DNA from: Candidatus Eremiobacterota bacterium
Lineage (GTDB): Bacteria; Vulcanimicrobiota; CADAWZ01; Ess09-12
Length of the DNA: 64,000 nucleotides
Reading direction: 5' to 3'
Assembly (NCBI GenBank): GCA_031082125.1
Contig: JAVHLM010000030.1
Span: 1-64,000, forward strand
The position numbers and the translations under genes were made by a program. This document shows positions 54,170 to 62,443 of this stretch, in pieces. Position 1 is the first letter of the stretch. The number at the start of each line of letters is the position of its first letter. A model generated the notes under the pieces. The model was not told the DNA's origin. It saw only the letters and a list, made by a program, of their open reading frames with translations, and ran no database searches.

Positions 54170-56602
54170 TTACAGTTGTTTTTCCTGGATCTTCACCCCC
54201 TTTTCATAGACCAGGAAGGGCTCGCCGTCTGAGAGGGAGCCGAATATGAAGGTGAGGCCGAGGGGCGCCTTACCTCTTACCGAGAGGGTTCCCAGGCCGT
54301 GCAGAAGGTGAAGATGGCAGGCCTCGCAGAGCGTGATGAGATTCCAGGGGTTGTCAGTGCCGCCCTGGGAGCGCCTGATGATGTGGTGCACGTGAAGGTT
54401 TCTGCGGCAACGGCAGCCGGGAGCCTGGCAGCGGAACCTGTCACGCCTGAGAATTCTGTGGTGATGGGCCGCCTTGCGGAATTCCCCTTCAGTGGCGAGG
54501 TAATCGGCAAGGAGGGATGCGAGGAATCTCTCTTCCGGGAGGATCAGGCCAATGGCAGTCTCGGTGGATTCCTCTGCGGCGGTATGGAGAAAGGCCAGGG
54601 CTGCCATGTTCCAGACCTCGTAGAGATCAGCGGGGAGAAAGAATTTGACCATCATGACGCTTGATGCTTTTTGGGCAGAAGTCCCTCCCGGGAGGATGTC
54701 CACGAGGAAGGTCTCCTCAGGGCTGGCACCCTGCGGGATAGTGCAGGCCTCCCGGGCTTTTTCGACAACTTCCGGTCCCGCACACAGGGTGGAGTTTTTT
54801 TCAATTTTCATCCCGGCCTCACAGGCGAGCATTTCATCGACATCGCTGAAATGTTTCCAGGGCTCCTCAAAGCGCCTGTCGCGGCTCAGCATGAGCTCCT
54901 CGTCGTCCGATGAGAGGGGCCATGAAGAAGCAAGCGAGGGGCCCATATACCATGACCCATCGCGTATGATGTCCTGCACCTCCGGAGAAAGGCTGTGGAA
55001 CCTCTCGTCGGTGAGATAGCGGAAGCCGGGGAGAAGATTGTAGCTGTGGGAAACAAGGCAGTCATATTCCAGAATCCTCGCGCAGCGCCGTGCCTCTTCC
55101 CGGAGGTCCACCGTGGGAACACTCGCGGCATAGGCGATCCACTGCGATTCATTCCTGGAATCCACGAGGGGGAGAATGAGCCGCGCCTGCTCCCTGGTGA
55201 TGGTGCCTTTTTTAAAGGCATCTTCCGTGAGAGAATGGCGGCCGAAGCCCTCGGCGAGTCTGATGAGCTGGCGGGTCTGGGCCATTGAGAAGCCGCACCA
55301 CTCCCGGGCGTAATCCTCGATGAAGTCAAATCCGAACAGGTGATGGAGCTTCCTTGCCTCCATCGCCCTGAGGAGCATGCCGATTGCCGCATCAAGCCTC
55401 TGGCGTATCATTGCAGCCCTGATGAGCCTCCCCGCCAAATCTCTTACAGGGCCCGCATCTATGCTGAAACCGGAGGCTGTCCCTGCCACCTTAGGATGCG
55501 ACATCCCTGCGCTCCCCATCTCTTCCAGCCACGACGGAAAAAAGATGCTCCACGGCGATTCCCAGGGGTTGTCACCGGTGGCCGCCTGCCTCTCGTCCAC
55601 CTGCCCGTTGACGGCATCAGGATCGCTGATGTGGTGGTTTCTCATCCGCCTCGGTAAAAGGGGCACCCTGGAGAATATCGGGAGAGAGCCCTTGTCGTCG
55701 AGAGGTGACAGACAAAGAGCGGATTTCCCGGAGCCGATCCAGTTGGCAAGGAGCGCCTCGACAAACCCGGCGATGGGCCCGTCATAGTGCTCTTTGTCCC
55801 GGAAGAAGGAAAGGGTGAAATCCCAGGTGAGTGCCAGGGTGGGCGATACGCTGAAATGCATCATTGTGCCATCGGCTTCGTCGCCGTCGGAGGCTATTCC
55901 GCTCTCAGCGGTATCACAGTGAGCCGAGGAACCTTTTTCGCCGCTACAGGGCATCTGTGTGCTCCGAGAGCCCAGCGCCTTTTTCACATCTCTCTCAAGG
56001 CCGCTCACCGAGAGCTTCTGCGCCCTCTCAAGCCACTCCGCCTCGTTCTCAGGCGTGACGACCCTTAAAAGATGCCTGAGGGCGCTCCTGGCAATTTTCC
56101 CCTGGAGATATGCCTCCCTGGTGAGGGGAAGGCTGCTTAGAAGCTCGAAGTTGCGCATCAGCTCAGATGCGGTGCGCCCCGAGAACGAGAGATGCTCCAC
56201 GGCAAAAGAACCGATGGAGCGATACCCTAAATGATCAACTCCTTTCGTCTTGAGATTCACAAGAAGGCCGCCGATGGTGAGGTCAAGCGCCAGGCGGCCG
56301 CGAACAGCTTCACAGAGGGTGAAATCTACGCGGGCTGCCCGTTCATCCCTGCTGATAGTGGAGATGGGGGGTCCCCAGGTGATATCCCCGGTGAGCCTTT
56401 CCGCTTCGGGAATGAGCCCCTCCCTGGTGATCTTCACGATATGCTCCGGTTTGTACAGGGTCCCCTCGGGAAGCTCATAGGGCTCGGGGAGGAGCAGAAG
56501 GTCCTCGTGGTCATGAAGACAGCAGGGATCCGCGAGGTAAAGAAGCTCTTCTTCATCCGGCAGGAACAATGAGTGAGTGGTGTGGGTCTCAAATGTATCC
56601 AT
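54170..56602 (-). CDS. HNH endonuclease-domain protein
   Basis: 810 residues from ATG 56602, where a promoter ends just before the codon; ATG 56662 is in frame but without any site. The C-terminus (about 735-790) is an HNH nuclease: DRFRCQAPGC, LHVHHIIRRSQGGTDNPWN and LITLCEACHLHLLH, with paired zinc cysteines. The long helical N-terminal region contains two repeats of a DUF222-like segment (GYRSIGSFAVEHLSFSG, then FIEDYAREWCGFSMAQTRQL). Such proteins are common in mobile or accessory regions; targets are unknown. It converges on the giant fusion gene with an 18-nt gap. Confidence 0.82.
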   Translation of the reverse strand: MDTFETHTTHSLFLPDEEELLYLADPCCLHDHEDLLLLPEPYELPEGTLYKPEHIVKITREGLIPEAERLTGDITWGPPISTISRDERAARVDFTLCEAVRGRLALDLTIGGLLVNLKTKGVDHLGYRSIGSFAVEHLSFSGRTASELMRNFELLSSLPLTREAYLQGKIARSALRHLLRVVTPENEAEWLERAQKLSVSGLERDVKKALGSRSTQMPCSGEKGSSAHCDTAESGIASDGDEADGTMMHFSVSPTLALTWDFTLSFFRDKEHYDGPIAGFVEALLANWIGSGKSALCLSPLDDKGSLPIFSRVPLLPRRMRNHHISDPDAVNGQVDERQAATGDNPWESPWSIFFPSWLEEMGSAGMSHPKVAGTASGFSIDAGPVRDLAGRLIRAAMIRQRLDAAIGMLLRAMEARKLHHLFGFDFIEDYAREWCGFSMAQTRQLIRLAEGFGRHSLTEDAFKKGTITREQARLILPLVDSRNESQWIAYAASVPTVDLREEARRCARILEYDCLVSHSYNLLPGFRYLTDERFHSLSPEVQDIIRDGSWYMGPSLASSWPLSSDDEELMLSRDRRFEEPWKHFSDVDEMLACEAGMKIEKNSTLCAGPEVVEKAREACTIPQGASPEETFLVDILPGGTSAQKASSVMMVKFFLPADLYEVWNMAALAFLHTAAEESTETAIGLILPEERFLASLLADYLATEGEFRKAAHHHRILRRDRFRCQAPGCRCRRNLHVHHIIRRSQGGTDNPWNLITLCEACHLHLLHGLGTLSVRGKAPLGLTFIFGSLSDGEPFLVYEKGVKIQEKQL

Positions 56603-56637
56603 GTAATAATAATAACATATTGAGAGAAAAAAAGCAA
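56602..56637 (-). promoter_or_regulatory. Promoter abutting the HNH gene start (possible leaderless mRNA)
   Basis: On the minus strand TTGCTT (56637-56632), a 17-nt spacer and TATTAT (56614-56609), preceded by TG at 56617-56616. The seventh base after the -10 is the A of ATG 56602, so the transcript would begin at the start codon. No Shine-Dalgarno is present. Confidence 0.5.
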
Positions 56638-56662
56638 AAGGACCACCCCCATAAAAGCTCAT

Positions 56663-56980
56663 AATGAAGGGGTTTTAAGACCATCGCAGGATACCCCGTG
56701 AAGGGCGGAAAAGAGGTGCGGATGACAAAAATGACCCTGAAGGCTCTCAAAGAATCGCCACGGCCTGTTTCTGCACTCTCCCGGTCATTGCCCACGCGGG
56801 TGGGGTCACCGTGCGCCCCTCTTGCAGCTGCAGAAAATAATTTTTCGATGGGGAAGCTCTCCCGGCCAACTGGATTTTAGCGTAAACAGTATTTGTCCAT
56901 GTGGGTAAGAATAAGAAGCAGTGCCCTTGACAAGAGTAAAGGACTATAGAGAATGAGCACATTGTTGCAAAGACGATGTA
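56663..56980. other. 318-base gap between HNH gene and CRISPR array trailer end
   Basis: No convincing gene; a short plus-strand frame near 56722-56880 has no ribosome site. This is the trailer side of the array. I see no terminator. Confidence 0.45.
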
Positions 56981-58897
56981 GTTTCAATCCTTGTTTTTAT
57001 GGAATCGGCTCTGGGACCAGCCACTCAGATAGATGGGTGCAGGGTAGCCAAGTTTCAATCCTTGTTTTTCTGGAATCGGCTCTGGGACTCACCCAGAGAG
57101 CCGGCGCCGCCGTGGATTTTCTGGGTTTCAATCCTTGTTTTTCTGGAATCGGCTCTGGGACAAGCATTACCAGTAGGGCATCCCCGGAGAAGTGGTGTTT
57201 CAATCCTTGTTTTTCTGGAATCGGCTCTGGGACAGGTGCACCCCCGCACCATACACCGAGATATGGTGAGTTTCAATCCTTGTTTTTCTGGAATCGGCTC
57301 TGGGACGAGAAGACCACGGTGAGCATCAAGGAAATAGATCAGTTTCAATCCTTGTTTTTCTGGAATCGGCTCTGGGACCATGCACAAGAACATCTATCTC
57401 GCCCACATTCATCTTGTTTCAATCCTTGTTTTTCTGGAATCGGCTCTGGGACCCCTGCAGTGGGAAACGGCCAATACAAACCCCTATAGTTTCAATCCTT
57501 GTTTTTCTGGAATCGGCTCTGGGACCAGGGTTGCCGATAGCCACCCCACTCTCCCGATGCTGTTTCAATCCTTGTTTTTCTGGAATCGGCTCTGGGACTG
57601 ATACAGGCGGGGTGAAGTATAATATCACTGTCGGTTTCAATCCTTGTTTTTCTGGAATCGGCTCTGGGACACGAGGCACTTCCACGGGGCAGATATTTAC
57701 ATTCACGTTTCAATCCTTGTTTTTCTGGAATCGGCTCTGGGACAAGCATTACCAGTAGGGCATCCCCGGAGAAGTGGTGTTTCAATCCTTGTTTTTCTGG
57801 AATCGGCTCTGGGACGGAAACTCACCGGCAACATCCTTGCTGACTATAGGTTTCAATCCTTGTTTTTCTGGAATCGGCTCTGGGACCAGCAGTTGCAGTC
57901 GGAAACAACTGCACAGTGTAGTTTCAATCCTTGTTTTTCTGGAATCGGCTCTGGGACCTCATCGATGCCACGAACAGCGCGAATGCCTGGAAGTTTCAAT
58001 CCTTGTTTTTCTGGAATCGGCTCTGGGACCAGAAGCAGACGTAATGAGCAGAAGGTGGTATCGTGGTTTCAATCCTTGTTTTTCTGGAATCGGCTCTGGG
58101 ACTGTGTCCTGCGAATCCATCACCCTGGATTATAACAAGTTTCAATCCTTGTTTTTCTGGAATCGGCTCTGGGACTGAACTGAAAAGCCAGTTGCTTCAC
58201 CGGCATGAAGGTTTCAATCCTTGTTTTTCTGGAATCGGCTCTGGGACATCACGCCTCACCACGGCCATGCGCCTGCTCGCCCGGTTTCAATCCTTGTTTT
58301 TCTGGAATCGGCTCTGGGACCGCATTGCCCGCGTGGAGCTTGAGCAGCGATGGGAGTTTCAATCCTTGTTTTTCTGGAATCGGCTCTGGGACAATTCAGA
58401 GGGGTGGCAAATGACAGAAAATGAGTAGTTTCAATCCTTGTTTTTCTGGAATCGGCTCTGGGACCAGGTTCTCGATCTCGTGAGCCTGCATGGTCTGGGT
58501 TTCAATCCTTGTTTTTCTGGAATCGGCTCTGGGACTGTTGTGCTTGTTGGGATTGGCGAGCAGCCATCTCTGTTTCAATCCTTGTTTTTCTGGAATCGGC
58601 TCTGGGACGCAGAAGATACTTTTCAGAGGGGCAGACGAGCCCAGTTTCAATCCTTGTTTTTCTGGAATCGGCTCTGGGACGTGGATAGCCAACTGCGTGA
58701 GCGCGGCGATGGCTGGTTTCAATCCTTGTTTTTCTGGAATCGGCTCTGGGACGCCCTGCCCGTGGAATACAAGGCAAATCCCAAGTAGTTTCAATCCTTG
58801 TTTTTCTGGAATCGGCTCTGGGACGGGGATTCCAGCATAAAACCACAGCTTTCACCTGGAGTTTCAATCCTTGTTTTTCTGGAATCGGCTCTGGGAC
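56981..58897 (-). CRISPR. CRISPR array: 27 repeats of 37 nt, 26 spacers
   Basis: On the plus strand each repeat begins GTTTCAATCCTTGTTTTTCT and ends GGAATCGGCTCTGGGAC. Repeats start at 56981, 57052, 57125, 57197 and then about every 71-73 nt to 58861. Spacers are 34-37 nt. All repeats are identical except the first (56981), which has ttAT instead of ttCT at 56999. Read on the minus strand the repeat ends in ATTGAAAC, the usual 8-nt 5' handle of type I crRNA, so transcription runs right to left, from the cas side. The mutated repeat at 56981 is thus the trailer end. Spacer 3 (57162-57196) and spacer 11 (57744-57778) are identical. Confidence 0.99.
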
Positions 58898-59072
58898 TGA
58901 CCCATGTATCCCCGTAGCCGTAATATATGAGTTTTTCCCCCATTTTACTCGGGGGCTTTTTCCCTGTTTTTTTGTCGTTTGGAGCCTTTTTCTATATTCA
59001 AAAAGGGAGACATTGCATCCTTTTTATTATTAAAGATTCCCATCGCAACGCTATTTTTTTGTCAAAGATCAT
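58898..59072 (-). promoter_or_regulatory. CRISPR leader
   Basis: 175 bases between the array and the cas4 stop, strongly AT-rich (T/A runs) and adjacent to the unmutated end of the array. This is the expected site of the crRNA promoter and of new spacer insertion. A TAATAAT lies at 59026-59032 on the minus strand; no well-spaced -35 could be fixed. Confidence 0.75.
58932..58961 (+). terminator. Hairpin-plus-T-run inside the leader, facing the cas operon
   Basis: TTTTTCCCCC (CCCCC 58937-58941), loop ATTTTACTC, GGGGG (58951-58955) and CTTTTT. It acts as an intrinsic terminator only for plus-strand transcripts, that is antisense RNA leaving the array towards the cas genes. On the minus strand the stem is followed by A. 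Confidence 0.45.
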
Positions 59073-59675
59073 TTATACGCAAATATTTTTGTAACAACAG
59101 TCAGCGCAGCGGCTGGTCGATGATGTTCTTTTGGGGTAGTAACCGCTTGTGATTATTTCGAAAATCTCATCAAGGATCCCTTTCGTATTCCGGAAGTCTC
59201 CCTCAGAATAAACTATCTCACTTACCTTTGACCCGCCTCTCGTGTAGCATATGAATCCGTGATGGACCGGTTTCCTGTATATCTCCCTGATGAGCATCGC
59301 ATAGAGCACCGACTGCACTTTGTGAGTCTTGAAGGTATAATCGTTGTACTCTGAATATTTATAATCAAGCGGGCCAGCGCTCCCGTCATCAAAAAAGAGC
59401 ACTTCGTCAACCTTTCCCCTCACTCTTAAAGCTGGCGAGGCAAGATAGACCGATATTTCCCTGCCCGTGCAGTGAATCTTTTTTCTCAGGTATGAAGTGT
59501 TTTCCCGCTCACGGTGCTCATGGAGGGTTCTTCCTTTAAGCACCTTGTAACGGAGCTCCTCATGTTGGGGGATATTGAGACAGTTCATGAAATAGGTGAA
59601 TCTGGGGCAGTATACGTGCTCAATTACTTCTGAGGGCGTGATCATAGGCATTGACTCGGGCCGTGCAGCTTCCAT
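59073..59675 (-). CDS. cas4: CRISPR-associated exonuclease Cas4
   Basis: 200 residues; GAGGGG lies 7 nt upstream of the ATG. The Fe-S cysteines are present: Cys23 in VYCPRF and Cys190, Cys193 and Cys199 in CADCCYKNIC. The nuclease core includes GKVDEV, PLDYKYS and the QSVLYAM helix of the RecB-like PD-(D/E)XK fold. Cas4 trims prespacer ends and selects the PAM during adaptation. It is unusual in lying after cas2, next to the leader, rather than before cas1. Confidence 0.93.
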   Translation of the reverse strand: MEAARPESMPMITPSEVIEHVYCPRFTYFMNCLNIPQHEELRYKVLKGRTLHEHRERENTSYLRKKIHCTGREISVYLASPALRVRGKVDEVLFFDDGSAGPLDYKYSEYNDYTFKTHKVQSVLYAMLIREIYRKPVHHGFICYTRGGSKVSEIVYSEGDFRNTKGILDEIFEIITSGYYPKRTSSTSRCADCCYKNICV

Positions 59676-59687
59676 TTATTACCCCTC

Positions 59688-60002
<315 letters not shown>

Positions 60003-60006
60003 CTAC

Positions 60007-60975
60007 CTATTTTATCAGGCTGTTTGCGATCTTGTGGCAGTCAAACTGGATCATATCAAGTCTCTTTATATTTCTTCCCCCATAGCGGATACTCTCGTCG
60101 AGGAACCTGCTGAGGGCATCAATAAGCACCGCTTTTCCCTCTTTGTTGAGCGTAAAGCCGTTCTGAAGCCTGTCGAAAAGCTCCACCTTGATATGCCGGC
60201 CTGCGAAAAGCTTCACCACAACCTCATCGGCCCATATCCGGTAATTTTCTATGAGGTCAAATACCATTGACTTTTTGTTGTAATGATCAGTATGGATTAT
60301 TCCCACATAAGGGTCAAGCCCTGCTATGATACAGGCTTTCTCAACCTTGGAATAAAGCACTCCGTAAGCGTAATTGAGGAGAGCGTTGAACTCATCTTTT
60401 GATGGATTTCTTGATCTACCGTTGAACCGGAACCTCTCGGGCATAATAAAACTGAGGGCATCGAAATAGATACGGCTTCCGCTGCCCTCCAGTCCCATGA
60501 TACTCCCCCGGGCTTCATCTATTGTGCCTTCCAGGGAATCTAGCTTCCCTCTGATTTCACGGATCTTGTCAATGTAAGAAGTAATCTCCGCTGAGACATG
60601 AGATCTGCTCTGCCTCAGAGTGAGAAGATGCTCAATCTGGTTGTCAAATTTCCGCTTCACCCAATCAAGGGCCAGGGTAAGACCTTCTTCCTTTTCTGAA
60701 ATCTCAAGCTGCCTTCTGCGGATGAGCGTGGTGCTTCCGAGTTTGCTGTGCCATACGCGGCCAAAAGGATTCCCGAATTCATCAAGAAAAATCACATCGA
60801 TATTATGATCCATGGCGAGCTTTATAGCATCGGTGGTAATATAAGCGGAAGTGGCAATCATAATGGATGAGATTTTTTTGCAGGAGACTTCAAAGACCTT
60901 ATCCTCGTTCTTCACTTTAAAGCACTCGCCGTTTTTCTGCAGATATGAACCATAAGTGTTTATTACAAGCTGCAT
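60007..60975 (-). CDS. cas1: CRISPR-associated integrase Cas1
   Basis: 322 residues, normal length for Cas1. The beta N-terminal domain leads to the helical catalytic domain, with metal ligands Glu163 in GLEGSGSRIYF, His228 in VGIIHTDH and Asp240 in SMVFDLIENYR. NALLNYAYGVLY (197-208) is the family signature. It catalyses spacer integration at the leader end of the array. It starts 8 nt after the HEPN gene stop and is followed by cas2 after 4 nt. Confidence 0.96.
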   Translation of the reverse strand: MQLVINTYGSYLQKNGECFKVKNEDKVFEVSCKKISSIMIATSAYITTDAIKLAMDHNIDVIFLDEFGNPFGRVWHSKLGSTTLIRRRQLEISEKEEGLTLALDWVKRKFDNQIEHLLTLRQSRSHVSAEITSYIDKIREIRGKLDSLEGTIDEARGSIMGLEGSGSRIYFDALSFIMPERFRFNGRSRNPSKDEFNALLNYAYGVLYSKVEKACIIAGLDPYVGIIHTDHYNKKSMVFDLIENYRIWADEVVVKLFAGRHIKVELFDRLQNGFTLNKEGKAVLIDALSRFLDESIRYGGRNIKRLDMIQFDCHKIANSLIK

Positions 60976-60983
60976 AAGATCTT

Positions 60984-61364
60984 TCAGGATACCATCAGAA
61001 TTCTTTTGATTTCGTTCAAAAACGCTTTCCCGTCTTCAACTTTCAGGGTAGCCTGTGGCTCGATGATCTCTTCCTGAATGTCGTAGTCTGCCGTTTCCCT
61101 GATTTTTCTTGCATCTATGAGCATTCGATGATATTTCGCTTCTATTCTGCCGGTTTTGACCAATGAATATCCGAAGGCCGATTCTACGGCGGAATGTTTT
61201 GTTACCTCTATATGAGCACTCAGCAATATGGCTTTTGCAGCATAGAACATGGAATAATAGATTTTGCTGGCAGCGTCGGAACTGAATCCATTCTTCAGCA
61301 GACACTCAGCGGCATCAATTGCCTGTTCAGACTTGGCAATCAATCTTTGTATCTCATCCTTCAT
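60984..61364 (-). CDS. HEPN-domain protein (toxin-like) of an MNT/HEPN pair
   Basis: 126 residues from ATG 61364, which overlaps the MNT stop (ATGA). PF05168-type HEPN features: DAASKIYYSMFYAAKAILL (30-48), KHSAVESAFG and KIRETADYD (88-95). An R-x5-H string (R73 to H79) is present, but whether it is the RNase motif is unclear. In HEPN/MNT systems the HEPN protein is an RNase toxin neutralised by nucleotide transfer from the MNT partner. Here the pair is inserted between cas6 and cas1. Confidence 0.85.
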   Translation of the reverse strand: MKDEIQRLIAKSEQAIDAAECLLKNGFSSDAASKIYYSMFYAAKAILLSAHIEVTKHSAVESAFGYSLVKTGRIEAKYHRMLIDARKIRETADYDIQEEIIEPQATLKVEDGKAFLNEIKRILMVS

Positions 61365-61690
61365 ATTGCTATCCCTTCTTTTTTCACATTGCGATAAAAT
61401 GAGAACTCCTTTTCCAATGCAACCTGAAATTGCGATATTGAGCAAATCTTCAGGGAAATAATAGGCTTGAAATCATTATCCCACATAAGCTGGTAGGTGC
61501 AGTCTTCCAGTGTTTTCTCATGAGCAGGCGATCTCTCATCAAGGAGCAGCAACACGTCGAGATCGGAATCTTCGTCGGCATCACCTCTCGCCCGGGAGCC
61601 AAAGGCGATAAGCTCTCTCACTGCAGCAGGAGTTTCGCTCACAAGTCTTCGCTTCAATTCCAGGAGAAGCTTTCTATCAGTTTCTCGCAT
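61361..61690 (-). CDS. MNT-type nucleotidyltransferase (antitoxin-like)
   Basis: 109 residues. The minimal nucleotidyltransferase signature is complete: GSRARGDADEDSDLD (31-45), that is GS-x10-D-x-D with Asp43 and Asp45 as metal ligands. MntA-type proteins AMPylate their HEPN partner. The downstream HEPN gene overlaps by 4 bases. A 78-nt AT-rich gap upstream could hold a separate promoter. GGAGAAC lies about 12 nt before the ATG. Confidence 0.87.
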   Translation of the reverse strand: MRETDRKLLLELKRRLVSETPAAVRELIAFGSRARGDADEDSDLDVLLLLDERSPAHEKTLEDCTYQLMWDNDFKPIISLKICSISQFQVALEKEFSFYRNVKKEGIAI

Positions 61691-61768
61691 GGTGTAAATG
61701 TTCTCCAGTCCTCTAAGATATAAGTAAAGTTTTTTGCAATAAAATCGATTTCATGCAAAATATTTTAC
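61691..61768 (-). promoter_or_regulatory. AT-rich gap upstream of the MNT/HEPN pair
   Basis: 78 bases between cas6 and the MNT gene, the longest gap among the cas genes in the window. It contains TTGCAA and TATATC strings but no well-spaced promoter pair. I looked for a degenerate CRISPR repeat and found none. Confidence 0.3.
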
Positions 61769-62443
61769 TCACAATTTCTTCACCACTGTCCCGAACCCTC
61801 TGGAAACTGATTTCCCCAGTCCCCAGAGATCTGGGATGGAGAAGTTGACGCTGAAGGAACCGATGAACCCGGTCATCGGAATGCCTTTTAGTGATGTTGG
61901 CACTTCTTTGAATCTCGAGAAATCTGCATATATTTGGCCTGGTACTGTATATCCGAGGCTTTTTGAGACTGAGATTATATTGCCGATAAGTATCTTTTCT
62001 AACAGACTCTTTCTTGAACCACTCAGACTTGAATTAAAATACTTCTCAAAATTTTTCTCATTCAAGGCTAGCCATGGGGTAATAAAGGAATAATTCTGCA
62101 GCTTATCGCACATTTCAAATATTACATACCGAAAATTCAGTTCATTTGCGATAACAGTATAGCTATAGTTCCCAAAGGTAAGAATGTGGGATAATAAATC
62201 AAGCCGCGTGAGTACATCTGCTCCGTTTTGAAATCCTATTACCAGACATTCTCCTTTAAGAATTTTATACTGGATGAAAGGATAAGTATAAGTCAGGCTC
62301 CCATCTTCACGATGCTGATGTAAAAGAACTTCATCGGGATAGAGACGGGCAATGGCACCTCTTAGATCCTTCACTTGAACGCACTTCTCCAGTGGACGGT
62401 CGAATACAATTTTAAGAATAGACTGGGATATTCTGATGCTCAT
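61769..62443 (-). CDS. cas6: CRISPR repeat endoribonuclease Cas6 (Cas6b-like)
   Basis: 224 residues. The N-terminal part has RGAIARLYPDEVLLHQHR and TYTYPFIQYKIL, resembling Cas6b N-terminal domains. The C-terminus has IPDLWGLGKSVSRGFGTVVK, the Gly-rich loop that grips the repeat. Cas6 cuts pre-crRNA in the repeat, leaving the ATTGAAAC handle seen in this array. Its ATG overlaps the cas3 stop (ATGA). Catalytic His candidates lie in LLHQH. Confidence 0.85.
   Translation of the reverse strand: MSIRISQSILKIVFDRPLEKCVQVKDLRGAIARLYPDEVLLHQHREDGSLTYTYPFIQYKILKGECLVIGFQNGADVLTRLDLLSHILTFGNYSYTVIANELNFRYVIFEMCDKLQNYSFITPWLALNEKNFEKYFNSSLSGSRKSLLEKILIGNIISVSKSLGYTVPGQIYADFSRFKEVPTSLKGIPMTGFIGSFSVNFSIPDLWGLGKSVSRGFGTVVKKL

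Noticed and set aside
56953-58840. Several 70-180-residue frames on both strands through the CRISPR array (repeated FNPCFSGIGSG-type peptides)
   Set aside because: They are translations of the 37-nt repeat and have no ribosome sites.
61691-61768. Possible degenerate CRISPR repeat (antitoxin RNA of CreTA type) near the MNT/HEPN pair
   Set aside because: No stretch matches the repeat start or the ATTGAAAC handle.
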